A stretch of 64,000 bases of DNA from Symbioplanes lichenis. Lineage in GTDB: Bacteria > Actinomycetota > Actinomycetes > Mycobacteriales > Micromonosporaceae. Positions 1 through 7,865 of this stretch are shown here, in pieces; the stretch's first letter is position 1, and every line of letters begins with the position of its first letter. The DNA is taken from assembly GCF_030709675.1 (NCBI RefSeq), contig NZ_JAUZQD010000011.1:124001-188000 (forward strand), in the 5' to 3' direction. The translations under genes were made by a program, and so were the position numbers. The notes beneath the pieces were generated by a model. That model worked only from the letters and a program-made list of their open reading frames with translations, ran no database searches and was not told where the DNA came from.

Positions 1-503
1 AGCGCGTCATTGACCTTCCGCACCCGGTCGAGCTGCTTGCGGAGCCGGGCCGGACTGAGCCCGTTCGCCACGGTCAGCCGGGGCGAATGATCGGTCAGCA
101 CCAGATATTCGTGACCGAGCTCGACCGCCGCCAGCGCCATCTCCTCGATCGGCGACCCACCGTCGGACCAGTCCGAGTGCGAGTGACAATCCCCGCGCAG
201 CGCCGCCCGCAGCGCCGCGGCCGCCCCGGCCAGATCGGTCCCCTCGGTCGACTCCAGCCGCCGCAGATAGACCGGAACCTCCCCGCCCAGCGACTCGCCG
301 ATGCACCGAGCGGTGACGTCGCCGACGCCGCTGAGCTCGGACAGCTTGCCCTCGGCCGTGCGCCGCAGCAACTCCTCGCGCGGCAGGGCGCCGACCGTCG
401 CCGCGGCCGAGCGGAACGCCTTGACCCGATAGGTCGCCTCGTTCGCCCGTTCCAGCAGGAAGGCGATTCGGCGCAGGTCGGCAACCGGATCTCTGGAGGT
501 CAC
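1..503 (-). CDS. PHP-domain protein with polymerase-X-like N-terminus (3' end outside window)
   Basis: The protein starts at a GTG (position 503) and runs off the left edge of the window, so about 167 residues are visible. Residues 1-75 look like the helical N-terminal 8-kDa/HhH region of family X DNA polymerases, with an HhH-type segment LSELSGVGDVTARCIGE around residues 55-70. The PHP metal-dependent phosphoesterase domain begins near residue 104 with the motif HSHSDWSDG and continues with LVLTDHSPRL. This combination of an HhH region directly joined to PHP, without an obvious polymerase palm, is common in actinobacterial PHP proteins thought to act on DNA or on phosphate esters. The exact substrate is unknown. 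The downstream metal-binding histidines lie outside the window. Confidence 0.85.
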   Translation of the reverse strand, partial: MTSRDPVADLRRIAFLLERANEATYRVKAFRSAAATVGALPREELLRRTAEGKLSELSGVGDVTARCIGESLGGEVPVYLRRLESTEGTDLAGAAAALRAALRGDCHSHSDWSDGGSPIEEMALAAVELGHEYLVLTDHSPRLTVANGLSPARLRKQLDRVRKVNDA

Positions 504-548
504 CGAGCCAGCGTACGGGCGATCGGTCCGCCGGGCAGCCAACCGCGG

Positions 549-1676
549 TCAGGCCGGGATCGAGATCAGCGCTTCGTGTGCGGTCCGTCGCGCGGCCGGC
601 CTCGTATCGGCGAACCGGACGTGTTGTGCCCGCGGCAGCAGACGCAGGAGATCCTCGATCAGACGGTCGGTCACGCTGCCCTCCGGCAGGTCCCCGCCGT
701 CGGTGTCGAGGATGAGCGCCGGAAGCTCCTGTCGCCCAGGGACGTCGGCGATGTCCTTGACGAGTCTGCGCAGAATCGTCGCCGTGCGCTTCACCACCAG
801 GAGACTCGCGATGTCGTGGGACGGGCGCAGCAGTTCGAAGCCAGCGGATACCTTGCGGTAGTCGTGGTGATCACCGGTGAGCCAGAGAACGCCGGGTCCA
901 CCCAGGACGTCGGACAGGCGGCTCTGCAGCTGCGTCCTGAAGGCGTTGAACGGCGGGCTGAGGACCAGCACGAGGCGATACCCCGAATCGATGGCCTTCG
1001 CCACCGTGCCGGTCGCGTACGCCGTCTTGCCGGCGCCGACCGGAATGAGAATCTTCACCCGCGCCTGGAACGGCTCAGCCGAATCCGGCACGTCGAACTG
1101 CTCGACGATCCAGTCGGTGGCCTGGTCGATCGCAGCGACGTACTCAGCCGGCATGCGCTGGTCGGCCAGGCACGACCGCTGGAAGACGTCCCAGTAGTGG
1201 TGCACGGCCGCCCGCGGAACCCGGCGGCGATGGCCGCGCAAGATCTCGCATTCCCGCTCGAGATCGGAGATCCGGGCCTGTGCCACGGCGAGCTGATCGG
1301 CTGCCGCCGCGAGCAACTGCTGCGCCGACTGGGCCCGTCGCGTCGCCTCGGCGACCTCCCGCCGGAGCCGCGTGGCATTTCCCCAACCGCGCGGCTGAGC
1401 GTCCTGCGCCGCGCGATACAGCTCGTTCAGCTCCGCGGCTGCCTCCGGCCGTCCACCCGCCTCGTGCAGAAGGTCGGCGATGAAGGTCTCGGGAGGCAGC
1501 ACATCGCCCTTCAGGTACCGGGTGACATTGCTGGCGGTGAGCCCCTGACTCGCCGCGTACTTCCGCACCGAGACCGGCAGCGTCCCGAACACGGCCCGCA
1601 GTGCTTCGGCCAGCTTGCGGCGTGCCGGATGCAAGCCGTCGCTGATCGGGCTGAGCTCGCCCGGTTGTTTGTTCAC
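549..1676 (-). CDS. HTH-coiled-coil protein with degenerate Z1-like P-loop ATPase domain
   Basis: GTG start at 1676, 375 residues; a longer upstream reading frame exists but its extra N-terminus looks non-coding. Residues 34-60 form an XRE-like helix-turn-helix (VSVRKYAASQGLTASNVTRY). Residues 100-150 are a strongly charged coiled coil. Residues 205-365 resemble the front half of Z1-type superfamily 2 ATPases: Walker A VGAGKT at 213-218, followed by KAIDSGYRLVLVLS and FRTQLQSRL, which match the usual Z1 pattern of GKT, KA-DAGYR-IVL and LR-QTQ-R. The expected Walker B/DEAD position reads LILDTDGG (321-328), and the TATP-like motif III position reads ADTRP (356-360), so catalysis may be altered. 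The HTH-plus-coiled-coil head is a layout I associate with actinobacterial regulators and conflict proteins. No Z1 partner gene (MORC, PD-(D/E)XK or AIPR type) is beside it. Function is inferred by motif recognition only. Confidence 0.75.
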   Translation of the reverse strand: MNKQPGELSPISDGLHPARRKLAEALRAVFGTLPVSVRKYAASQGLTASNVTRYLKGDVLPPETFIADLLHEAGGRPEAAAELNELYRAAQDAQPRGWGNATRLRREVAEATRRAQSAQQLLAAAADQLAVAQARISDLERECEILRGHRRRVPRAAVHHYWDVFQRSCLADQRMPAEYVAAIDQATDWIVEQFDVPDSAEPFQARVKILIPVGAGKTAYATGTVAKAIDSGYRLVLVLSPPFNAFRTQLQSRLSDVLGGPGVLWLTGDHHDYRKVSAGFELLRPSHDIASLLVVKRTATILRRLVKDIADVPGRQELPALILDTDGGDLPEGSVTDRLIEDLLRLLPRAQHVRFADTRPAARRTAHEALISIPA

Positions 1677-1816
1677 GGGACATTGATAGCCGGGCACGGA
1701 TCGGCAGTCATCTGGTGCACGAAGTTTTGCAACAGGCGTTGCATTCGATGCAGCACTACCCCGCTCGGCATCCTGAATTCGGACACCAGGTCGGACAGGG
1801 AACAAGGGGGACGAAA

Positions 1817-1954
1817 TTGTGTGAAGATCGCCAGGCTGCTTCGGGCATGCGCCGCATGGTCTCGAAGGTGGCGTACGGCTTGCTCGGCGGCATGGCGACA
1901 TCGGCCGGCGGTGCGCTGATGACTGCTCTCATCTGGTGGGTCGGCCACCGATAA
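1817..1954 (+). CDS. possible small membrane peptide
   Basis: A short frame divergent from the Z1-like gene encodes about 45 residues from a TTG at 1817, with a purine-rich AAGGGGGA six bases upstream, or 35 residues from an ATG at 1847. The C-terminal 28 residues are hydrophobic and glycine-rich (AYGLLGGMATSAGG, then ALMTALIWWVGHR) and would form one transmembrane helix with a basic N-terminal flank. I do not recognise a family. Reality as a gene rests only on the ribosome-binding-site-like sequence, the membrane-helix composition and the position next to an orphan HTH-ATPase gene. Confidence 0.35.
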   Translation: MCEDRQAASGMRRMVSKVAYGLLGGMATSAGGALMTALIWWVGHR

Positions 1955-1992
1955 CGCAGGGCGGATTTCCCGGGGCTGTCATCGCAACGAGA

Positions 1993-2027
1993 AACGCCCG
2001 GCGGCTCGCTTGGAGCTGCCGGGCGTT
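1993..2027 (-). terminator. hairpin downstream of tRNA-Ser(CGA)
   Basis: The arms AACGCCCGGC..GCTC and GAGC..GCCGGGCGTT can form a long stem around a five-base loop (gcttg). It lies 11 bp past the 3' end of the minus-strand tRNA-Ser gene, so it is most simply its transcription terminator. There is no long U-tract, as is usual in high-GC actinobacteria. Confidence 0.75.
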
Positions 2028-2038
2028 ACCCTGCTGCG

Positions 2039-2128
2039 TGGCGGTGGTGAAGGGATTTGAACCCTTGGAGGGCGTAAACCCTCACACGCTTTCGAGGCGT
2101 GCTCCTTAGGCCGCTCGGACACACCACC
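2039..2128 (-). tRNA. tRNA-Ser (anticodon CGA)
   Basis: On the minus strand the acceptor arms GGTGGTG and CACCACC pair. The anticodon stem-loop reads CGCCTCGAAAGCG, giving anticodon CGA, and a long class II variable arm follows (GAGGGTTTACGCCCTC). The T arm contains GGTTCAAATCC. The discriminator base is G, as expected for serine, and CCA is encoded. The gene reads UCG serine codons. Confidence 0.97.
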
Positions 2129-2248
2129 GGGAAGTACGTTACCCGACGCCCCCGGGCGCCCGCGCGCGGGTTACCCCTCTCGATCGCCCGGGGGTGTTTT
2201 GGCAGGTCCGCAGGAGGGGGGTGGGGGGACCTGGCAGGATCAGCAGCC

Positions 2249-2956
2249 ATGAGTGTGCACATCGGCGCGCAGCCGGGGGAGATTGCTGAGCGGGTCCTGC
2301 TTCCCGGGGATCCGATGCGGGCGAAGTGGATCGCGGAGACGTTCCTGGAGGATGCGGTCTGCTACACGCGGGTTCGGGGGATGCTGGGGTTCACCGGCAA
2401 GTGGGAGGGCCAGACCGTCTCGGTGCAGGGGTCGGGCATGGGGATGCCGTCGGCGTCGATCTACACGCATGAGCTGATCAATGAGTACGGCGTGAAGTCC
2501 GTGATCCGCATTGGCTCCTGTGGCGCCCTGTCGGAGGAGCTCGGGCTCGGGGATGTGATCGCGGCCAACGGGTCGGCGACCGACTCGAACATGAACCGGG
2601 TGCGCTTCGACGGGCTCGTCGACTATGCGCCCGTGGCGGACTTCGGGTTGCTGCGCACCGCCGTGGATGTGGCTGAGCGCCGGGGCGTACCGATGCGGGT
2701 GGGTCCGGTGTTCGCGGCTGACGCGTTCTACACCGACCGGCCGGATCTGAACGACACGCTGGCCGACTACGGGGTGCTGGCCGTGGAGATGGAGTCGGCG
2801 GCGATCTACACGATCGCGGCGCGGTACCGGGCGAAGGCGCTGACGATCCTGACCGTCAGCGACCACATCAAGACCGGCGAGAAGATGGACTCGGCGCAGC
2901 GGGAGCAGGGCTTCGCCGACATGGTGCGGATCGGGCTCGACACCGCGATCTCATAG
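2249..2956 (+). CDS. deoD: purine nucleoside phosphorylase, DeoD type
   Basis: Phosphorolysis of purine (deoxy)nucleosides to free base and (deoxy)ribose-1-phosphate in purine salvage. The 235-residue product is full length for the hexameric E. coli-type family. It has the phosphate-binding PGDPMRAKWIAE segment near the N-terminus, the GSGMGMPSASIYTHEL motif, and VEMESAA with the ribose-binding glutamates near residue 180. I chose the ATG at 2249 because the family starts with a short MSVHIGA-type N-terminus; a longer upstream frame would run through the tRNA. The last six bases overlap the convergent tadA gene. Confidence 0.95.
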   Translation: MSVHIGAQPGEIAERVLLPGDPMRAKWIAETFLEDAVCYTRVRGMLGFTGKWEGQTVSVQGSGMGMPSASIYTHELINEYGVKSVIRIGSCGALSEELGLGDVIAANGSATDSNMNRVRFDGLVDYAPVADFGLLRTAVDVAERRGVPMRVGPVFAADAFYTDRPDLNDTLADYGVLAVEMESAAIYTIAARYRAKALTILTVSDHIKTGEKMDSAQREQGFADMVRIGLDTAIS

Positions 2957-3412
2957 GGGGCCACGGAAGAACGACCGCATCAGCGCGGAACACTCTTCCT
3001 CGAGCACTCCGGCGTACACCTCTGGGCGGTGGTTCAGACGTCTGTCCCGGACCACGTCCCAGAGGGAGCCGACCGCGCCGGTCTTGGGTTCCCACGCGCC
3101 GAAGACCAGCGTCTCCATGCGGGCGAGCACCAGCGCCCCCGCGCACATCGTGCAGGGTTCCAGGGTGACGACCAGCGTGCAGCCGTCGAGGCGCCAGGTG
3201 CCGGCGACCTGGGCCGCGCGGCGCAGGGCCAGGATCTCGGCGTGCGCGGTCGGGTCCCCGTCCACCTCACGCTCGTTGGCGCCGACCGCCAGCTCGATGC
3301 CGGTGGGGCCGTAGATCACCGCGCCGACCGGGACGTCCTCGGCCGAGGGCCGGGTGGACGCGACGGACAGGGCCCGCCGCATCCACGCCTCGTGCAGAGG
3401 ACGGCTCCTCAC
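2951..3412 (-). CDS. tadA: tRNA-specific adenosine deaminase
   Basis: Deaminates adenosine-34 to inosine in the anticodon of tRNA-Arg(ACG). The 153-residue protein has the zinc-dependent deaminase signature: HAE at residues 57-59 (zinc ligand His and proton-shuttle Glu) and PCTMC at 86-90 (two zinc-ligand cysteines). The start ATG overlaps the stop of the upstream TadA-associated gene by 4 bp (3409-3412), so the two are co-translated. The 3' end overlaps deoD by six bases, and no terminator fits between them. Confidence 0.95.
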   Translation of the reverse strand: MRSRPLHEAWMRRALSVASTRPSAEDVPVGAVIYGPTGIELAVGANEREVDGDPTAHAEILALRRAAQVAGTWRLDGCTLVVTLEPCTMCAGALVLARMETLVFGAWEPKTGAVGSLWDVVRDRRLNHRPEVYAGVLEEECSALMRSFFRGPL

Positions 3413-3975
3413 GCGTCGCGCAGCTCTTCCAGCTCGTCGCCGGCGCCGAGCTTCTGGCAGATCTCCGCGGTCACGTCGGCGGGCAGCATGCCCTCCAGGC
3501 CGCAGAGGGTGAGCAGCCGGTTGGCGCTGATCCCCAGGTCGGCCAGGATCTCGACGTCGCCGACCGGGTCGGCGTCCGGGTCCGCCGCGGGCCGGTCGTC
3601 CTCGTCGTCGTCCTCGTCGTCGGCGTCGAAGTCCGACCCGGCGTCGTCCTCGTCGTCCGCCGACCGGCTCCCGGCCAGCTCGTCGATCCCGACCGGCGGC
3701 GTCTCCACGTCGGCCAGCAGCAGCGTTCCCAGCCGGCTCTCGTCGGCGAAGGCCGAGTCCGACCCGAAGACCCGCAGGTCCTCGCCCTCGTCCAGGCGCA
3801 GGATCACCAGGTACTGATCGTCGGCCTCGACGAAGAGCAGCGACACCTCGGCGTCCGGCTCGGCGTCCCGCAGGCGGTCCACCACCTCGTCGATGTCGCC
3901 CGCCCCGGAGAGCTCCAGCTCGGATGCCGTCCAGCCGTTCTTGCCCCGCGCTACGGCGGCAGCGAAAGTCGACAC
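3409..3975 (-). CDS. tRNA adenosine deaminase-associated protein
   Basis: This is the small protein that regularly precedes tadA in actinobacteria; its biochemical role is not known. The GTG at 3975 gives 188 residues starting with STFAAAVARGKNGW and has GGGGGGA just upstream; an ATG at 3993 would add six residues but lacks a ribosome-binding site. The N-terminal half (residues 1-95) is the conserved alpha/beta region ending in RLGTLLLADVETPPVG. The middle, about residues 105-140, is an extremely acidic Asp/Glu tract, and the C-terminal part (ILADLGISANRLLTLCGLEG) is again conserved-looking. Translationally coupled to tadA. Confidence 0.87.
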   Translation of the reverse strand: MSTFAAAVARGKNGWTASELELSGAGDIDEVVDRLRDAEPDAEVSLLFVEADDQYLVILRLDEGEDLRVFGSDSAFADESRLGTLLLADVETPPVGIDELAGSRSADDEDDAGSDFDADDEDDDEDDRPAADPDADPVGDVEILADLGISANRLLTLCGLEGMLPADVTAEICQKLGAGDELEELRDA

Positions 3976-4137
3976 GAATCCCCCCACGAACATGTGTTTC
4001 TCAGCGAGTGACGGTAGCCCCTGCGCCGCCGCGGGCGCAGCGCCACGCCCCGAAGGAGACAAAGACACCGTCTGGAAGGAGACAATTGCGGGGTCGCGGT
4101 GCCCGTCCGTGGCCGCCTGAGGCTGTGCGCGTGACGG

Positions 4138-4662
4138 TTACGCCGGCGGGCTCAGGCCGGGGAAGGTGCCGTACGGACCCAGCTCGCCGAACGCCAGAGT
4201 GACCGGGATCTCGCCGAGCGGAACCTCGGTGAGCGCCGGCAACGACGGTGACCGGGTCATGCCGAGGGTGATGTGCGGGCGGAAGTCCGTACCGACCGCA
4301 CCCAGCGGGGTGGCGCCCGCCTCCTCGATCCAGCCGAGCACCTCGGTGTGCAGGGCGTCGAGGTCGGGCCGGCGCACCATCTCGACGCCGAAATAGCAGC
4401 CGCCCTCGGGCACGTAATAGTCACCTTCGGGCACAACGGTGTAGAGCAGGCCGATGACTTTGACCGCCAGCGAGCGGTGCGGATGACGAGCAGCCCGTTC
4501 GCGTACGGAGTCAGCGGGGCCCTCGAAGTGCGCGACCGAGACGTGGGCCGGGGCCTTCTCGCCCAGCCGGCTGATGGGGTCCGGCCCGGCGACCGTGGCG
4601 GCCAGGGCGGCCAGCCGTGCGTGCGTGGCCCGGTCGGGCAGGAGGACGACGCCGTGCGGCAT
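4138..4662 (-). CDS. 2H phosphoesterase (2'-5' RNA ligase-like)
   Basis: 174 residues with two histidine motifs that define the 2H phosphoesterase fold: HVS at residues 40-42 and HIT at 130-132, each followed by hydrophobic residues (HVSVAHF, HITLGM). Family members act on 2',3'-cyclic phosphates or 2'-5' RNA linkages; the substrate here cannot be told. The start is one base past the stop of the upstream glutaredoxin-like gene, so they form a two-gene operon. About 160 bp separates it from the TadA-associated gene. Confidence 0.85.
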   Translation of the reverse strand: MPHGVVLLPDRATHARLAALAATVAGPDPISRLGEKAPAHVSVAHFEGPADSVRERAARHPHRSLAVKVIGLLYTVVPEGDYYVPEGGCYFGVEMVRRPDLDALHTEVLGWIEEAGATPLGAVGTDFRPHITLGMTRSPSLPALTEVPLGEIPVTLAFGELGPYGTFPGLSPPA

Positions 4663-4663
4663 G

Positions 4664-5071
4664 TCAGATTCCGATCGTCGTGCGCAGGTGACGCGGGTTC
4701 GGGTTGACGAAGGCGCCCGTGGCGGTGATGGCGGTGGGGACGGTCTCGTTGCCGTTCGCCACGGCGCGGACATCGGCGGCGCCCTCCGGGTCCTGCCAGA
4801 TGTCGACCCAGTGGGCCCGGCGCGAACGGACGCCGAGGGTGGCGCGCAACCGCAGGCAGAACGGGCAGCCCGGGCGCCAGTAGATGATCGGGCGGCCGTC
4901 CCGGGCCTGGCGGCGCTTGGCCTCGGCGGCGGAGAGCGAGCGCGGGAAGACCAGGGGCGACGCTACGACGGCCAGCAGCACGAAGACGATCAAAGCCACC
5001 GGGCCCGATACGAAAAACAGGACGATCCCGGCGACCAGCAATGCGGCGGCTTGCACCCAGCGGCGGAGCAT
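4664..5071 (-). CDS. membrane-anchored glutaredoxin-like (mycoredoxin-type) protein
   Basis: 135 residues. The N-terminal 42 residues hold one or two membrane helices (AALLVAGIVLFFVSGPVALI and following). A glutaredoxin domain follows with active site CPFC at 69-72 in the context IIYWRPGCPFCLRL, a conserved-looking VP cis-proline segment (NETVPTAI) and a C-terminal helix. The pattern fits actinobacterial mycoredoxin or glutaredoxin-like proteins that reduce mixed disulfides with mycothiol; the membrane anchor places the domain at the membrane. Probably transcribed with the 2H phosphoesterase gene. Divergent from the transporter at 5111, with only 39 bp between them. Confidence 0.85.
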   Translation of the reverse strand: MLRRWVQAAALLVAGIVLFFVSGPVALIVFVLLAVVASPLVFPRSLSAAEAKRRQARDGRPIIYWRPGCPFCLRLRATLGVRSRRAHWVDIWQDPEGAADVRAVANGNETVPTAITATGAFVNPNPRHLRTTIGI

Positions 5072-5110
5072 GGTTTCGACGGTAGGGCACCCGGGCACAA
5101 CGCGCTGCTG

Positions 5111-6337
5111 GTGATCACTGTCTTTTCGCTCGTACTGCTCGCCGGTGTCCTCGGCTTCGCCGTGGCCCGGCCCCGAGGGCTGCCCGAGGCGGTGGCCGCC
5201 GTGCCGGCCGCGGTCGTCGCGATCGGCGCCGGGCTCGTATCGTGGCGGGACGCGGTGCACGAGCTGGGCGAGCTCGGGCCGACGGTCGGCTTTCTCGCGG
5301 CGGTGCTGCTGCTCGCGTACCTCGCGGACGAAGCCGGCGTCTTCCGCTATGCCGGGGCCACGGCGGCCCGATGGAGCCGGGGCTCACCGCGGCGGCTGCT
5401 CGGCATCGTGTTCGTCATCGCGTCGGCGGTCACCGCGGCGCTGAGCCTCGACGCGACGGTCGTCCTGCTCACGCCGGTGGTCTTTGCCACGGCCTCGACC
5501 CTGGGCGTACGCCCGAAGCCGCACGTCTACGCCTGCAACCACCTGGCCAACTCGGCCTCCCTCCTGCTGCCCGTCTCCAACCTCACCAACCTGCTGGCGA
5601 TGTCCGCGGCGGGCCTGTCGTTCCTCGCGTTCGCTGGGCTCATGGCGTTGCCGTGGCTGGCCGTCGTCGCGGTCGAGTACCTGGTGCTGCGCCGCTTCTT
5701 CGCCGACGATCTCGACACGCCGGCGCACACCGTCGACGTGCCGCGCGAGCCGGCACCCCGGTTCGCGCTCGCGGTGCTGGGAGTGACGCTGGCCGGGTTC
5801 GCGGTGGCCGGGCCGGTGGGCGTGCACCCCGCGTGGGTCGCGCTCGCGGGGGCGGTCGTGCTGGCCGTACGGCAGCGGCAACCCGTGCGTACGCTGATCA
5901 GGCAGGCCAATCCGGGGTTCTGCCTCTTCGTTCTCGCGCTCGGCGTCGTGGTGCTGGCGGTGAGCGACAGCGGCTTCGGTGACGTGGTCGACCGGGTCGC
6001 CCCGCACCGCCCCGATCTGCTCGGGCTGCTGCTGATGGCGGGGCTGGCGGCCGTACTCGCGAATGTGTTGAACAATCTCCCCGCGACGCTGATGCTGCTG
6101 CCGCTCGCCGCGCACTCGCCCGGGCTCGTGCTGGCGGTGCTGCTGGGGGCGAACATCGGACCCAATCTGACGTACGTGGGTTCGCTCGCGACTCTGCTCT
6201 GGCGGCGCATCCTGCACGGGCGTGGGCATCCGCCGGTGACCGGGGAGTTCCTGCGGCTCGGGGCCCTCACGGTGCCGGCCTGTCTGCTGGCGGGGGTGGT
6301 GTCGCTGTGGCTGAGTCTGCGAGTGTCGGGAATATGA
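5111..6337 (+). CDS. ArsB/NhaD-type ion transporter (SLC13-like superfamily)
   Basis: 408 residues with about ten to twelve hydrophobic membrane segments. The segments LSLDATVVLLTPVVFATA and NHLANSASLLLPVSNLTNLL are the first discontinuous-helix signature of the ArsB/ion-transporter fold, and VLNNLPATLMLLPLA with GANIGPNLTYVGSLATLLW is the second, inverted repeat. These hallmarks fit arsenite permeases and Na+/H+ antiporters alike, and no arsR or arsC gene is nearby, so the ion is not assigned. The GTG at 5111 was chosen because the hydrophobic first helix starts there. The stop overlaps the next gene (ATGA). Confidence 0.87.
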   Translation: MITVFSLVLLAGVLGFAVARPRGLPEAVAAVPAAVVAIGAGLVSWRDAVHELGELGPTVGFLAAVLLLAYLADEAGVFRYAGATAARWSRGSPRRLLGIVFVIASAVTAALSLDATVVLLTPVVFATASTLGVRPKPHVYACNHLANSASLLLPVSNLTNLLAMSAAGLSFLAFAGLMALPWLAVVAVEYLVLRRFFADDLDTPAHTVDVPREPAPRFALAVLGVTLAGFAVAGPVGVHPAWVALAGAVVLAVRQRQPVRTLIRQANPGFCLFVLALGVVVLAVSDSGFGDVVDRVAPHRPDLLGLLLMAGLAAVLANVLNNLPATLMLLPLAAHSPGLVLAVLLGANIGPNLTYVGSLATLLWRRILHGRGHPPVTGEFLRLGALTVPACLLAGVVSLWLSLRVSGI

Positions 6338-6780
6338 GGATCCTGGTATGGCTCACCGAGGGCACGTGGGAGGCGTGTGTGGACGCTGCCCGTGACTTCC
6401 CGGGGGCGGACATCACGCTGCTGCACGTGGTCGACGTCGGCACCGAGGCTGCGCTGAGCGGATCGGCGGGACTGCTGGGCCGGCTGGCCGGGGCGGATCC
6501 CGCGGAGCTGCTCGCCGGGGCCGAGCGCCGGCTGTTCGAGGCGGCGCGGGCGAAACTCGGCCGGGACGCCGGCACTCTCACTCTGCGTGGGCGCCCCGAC
6601 CACGAAGTGGTGACAGCGTGCGCTGATGCGGATGTGCTTGTTCTCGCCCGGGACGGTGAACAAAGCCGGTTGGGTCCGCGAAGTTTGGGGAGAGCGGCCC
6701 GATTTGTCGTTGACCACGCACCGTGCCGGGTGATGTTGGTCTGGCCGGCCGCTCCGCCCCGGTTGGACTCGCTCCCATGA
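6334..6780 (+). CDS. universal stress protein family
   Basis: 148 residues with the UspA-like fold: an N-terminal strand MRILVWLTEGTW, then DITLLHVVDV, and a C-terminal strand RFVVDHAPCRVMLVW that normally ends the fold. The family ATP-binding G-2x-G-9x-G(S/T) motif is not clean here: the region reads ARDGEQSRLGPRSLGRAA, so nucleotide binding is uncertain. It is translationally coupled to the upstream ArsB-like transporter by an ATGA overlap, which suggests a role as a cytoplasmic regulator or accessory of that transporter. Confidence 0.78.
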   Translation: MRILVWLTEGTWEACVDAARDFPGADITLLHVVDVGTEAALSGSAGLLGRLAGADPAELLAGAERRLFEAARAKLGRDAGTLTLRGRPDHEVVTACADADVLVLARDGEQSRLGPRSLGRAARFVVDHAPCRVMLVWPAAPPRLDSLP

Positions 6781-7014
6781 CGGCCCGTCAGATGACGATG
6801 ACGTGTCGGCGCCGTTTCGGGGCAAGTTGATCACGTTCGCTAGCTGCGACAACTACGTACAGTGTCATTTCGAGCGCCGCCCTAATATGACGGCGTGACG
6901 CAAGTCTCGGAACCCAAAACCACCGGATCGGACATCACCGTCCGGCTGACCGGTGAACAACATTCACAGATTTGCCCCGAGCGCCAGCTTCGATGTCTGT
7001 CATAAAGTCGACGT

Positions 7015-7224
7015 GTGAGAGTTGAGCAGCACTGGTGGAATGGTGACGTCAGGCTCGCACGGCGTGACGTCTACGTCCGCACCGACGGCGAGGTCTGGGA
7101 AGTCGAAGCCCAGATGGGCGGTCCTGCGGGCAAGTCGAAGGTGCAGCAGTGTCCGGGAAAGGCGTCCGCGCTGATCCTGGCCGACGCGTGGCGCGGACCA
7201 CGCTGGCGGTGGCGTCAGATCTGA
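7015..7224 (+). CDS. small conserved-looking hypothetical protein
   Basis: 69 residues from a GTG start. The product is rich in Trp and Arg (HWWNGDVRLARRDVYVRTDG, later WRGPRWRWRQI) and looks like a small soluble beta-rich protein. I do not recognise a named family, though the sequence looks coding rather than random, and it is followed 57 bp later by a strong rho-independent-type terminator. The 234 bp upstream hold no other convincing gene. Confidence 0.65.
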   Translation: MRVEQHWWNGDVRLARRDVYVRTDGEVWEVEAQMGGPAGKSKVQQCPGKASALILADAWRGPRWRWRQI

Positions 7225-7281
7225 GGACGCCAGGAGCCGGGCTGCGCCGCATGCTTTCTCTCTCGGCCAGCCGACTGTGAC

Positions 7282-7322
7282 ACCGAGCCGGGTCCCTTGT
7301 GGATCCGGCTCGGTTGTTTTTT
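7282..7322 (+). terminator. rho-independent terminator
   Basis: A perfect 10-bp stem (ACCGAGCCGG / CCGGCTCGGT) is followed directly by TGTTTTTTG on the plus strand. This is the best classical terminator in the window. It ends the 7015-7224 transcript and faces the convergent STAS gene. Confidence 0.9.
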
Positions 7323-7339
7323 GTCCTCGGCCGGCTTCT

Positions 7340-7681
7340 TCAGAGCTGGGCTGCGGCAATGGCGTCGTCGACTTCCGCGAAGATGGCGAAGTAGCGGTTC
7401 AGGCCGACGGTGTCGAGCAGGTCGACGACGAAGCGGCTGGCGCCGGCGAAGCTCAGCCACCCGCCCCGCGCCGTGATCACCTGCTTCGCCGTGATGAAGG
7501 CGCTGAGCCCCACGGAGTCGCAGAACTTCAGTCCCGACAGATCGACGACGATCCGCGGTACGGGTCTCTCCAGCAGCTCCGCGAGGAGAAAATGCAGCTT
7601 GGGGGCGGTGTCCGAGTCGAGCTCGCCGGTCAGACGCAAGACGGCGACATCGGAACGGTGATCATTCACTGTGGCCAGCAT
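7340..7681 (-). CDS. STAS-domain anti-anti-sigma factor-like protein
   Basis: 113 residues from the ATG at 7681. The protein is one STAS domain: an N-terminal strand VAVLRLTGELDSDTAPKL, then IVVDLSGLKFCDSVGLSAFI, which carries the conserved Asp-Ser pair where SpoIIAA/RsbV proteins are phosphorylated, and a final helix-strand with WLSFAGASRFVVDLLDTVGL. In partner-switching systems such proteins release a sigma factor by binding the anti-sigma kinase when unphosphorylated. No anti-sigma kinase or sigma gene lies beside it, so its partner must be elsewhere. Confidence 0.9.
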   Translation of the reverse strand: MLATVNDHRSDVAVLRLTGELDSDTAPKLHFLLAELLERPVPRIVVDLSGLKFCDSVGLSAFITAKQVITARGGWLSFAGASRFVVDLLDTVGLNRYFAIFAEVDDAIAAAQL

Positions 7682-7865
7682 GGCATCGCTTTCGTCCGGG
7701 TTGGGAGGGTTCAGCGTAGATCCGGTCCCAGGGTGGGCGGCGCACACCGCGTCCGTCCGGATCGCGCAAGGCAATCCGGATTACGCGACGGGAGCGGGCG
7801 TGGGTGATCCGGTCGTGTTTCGTCCGGCGCGCGTGGTCTCGCCCGTGGGGGGCTCTGAAGACACT

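Noticed and set aside
6895..7005. 36-residue GTG frame before the small gene at 7015
   Set aside because: No ribosome-binding site, no family resemblance, and it lies in an AT-richer stretch better explained as a promoter region.
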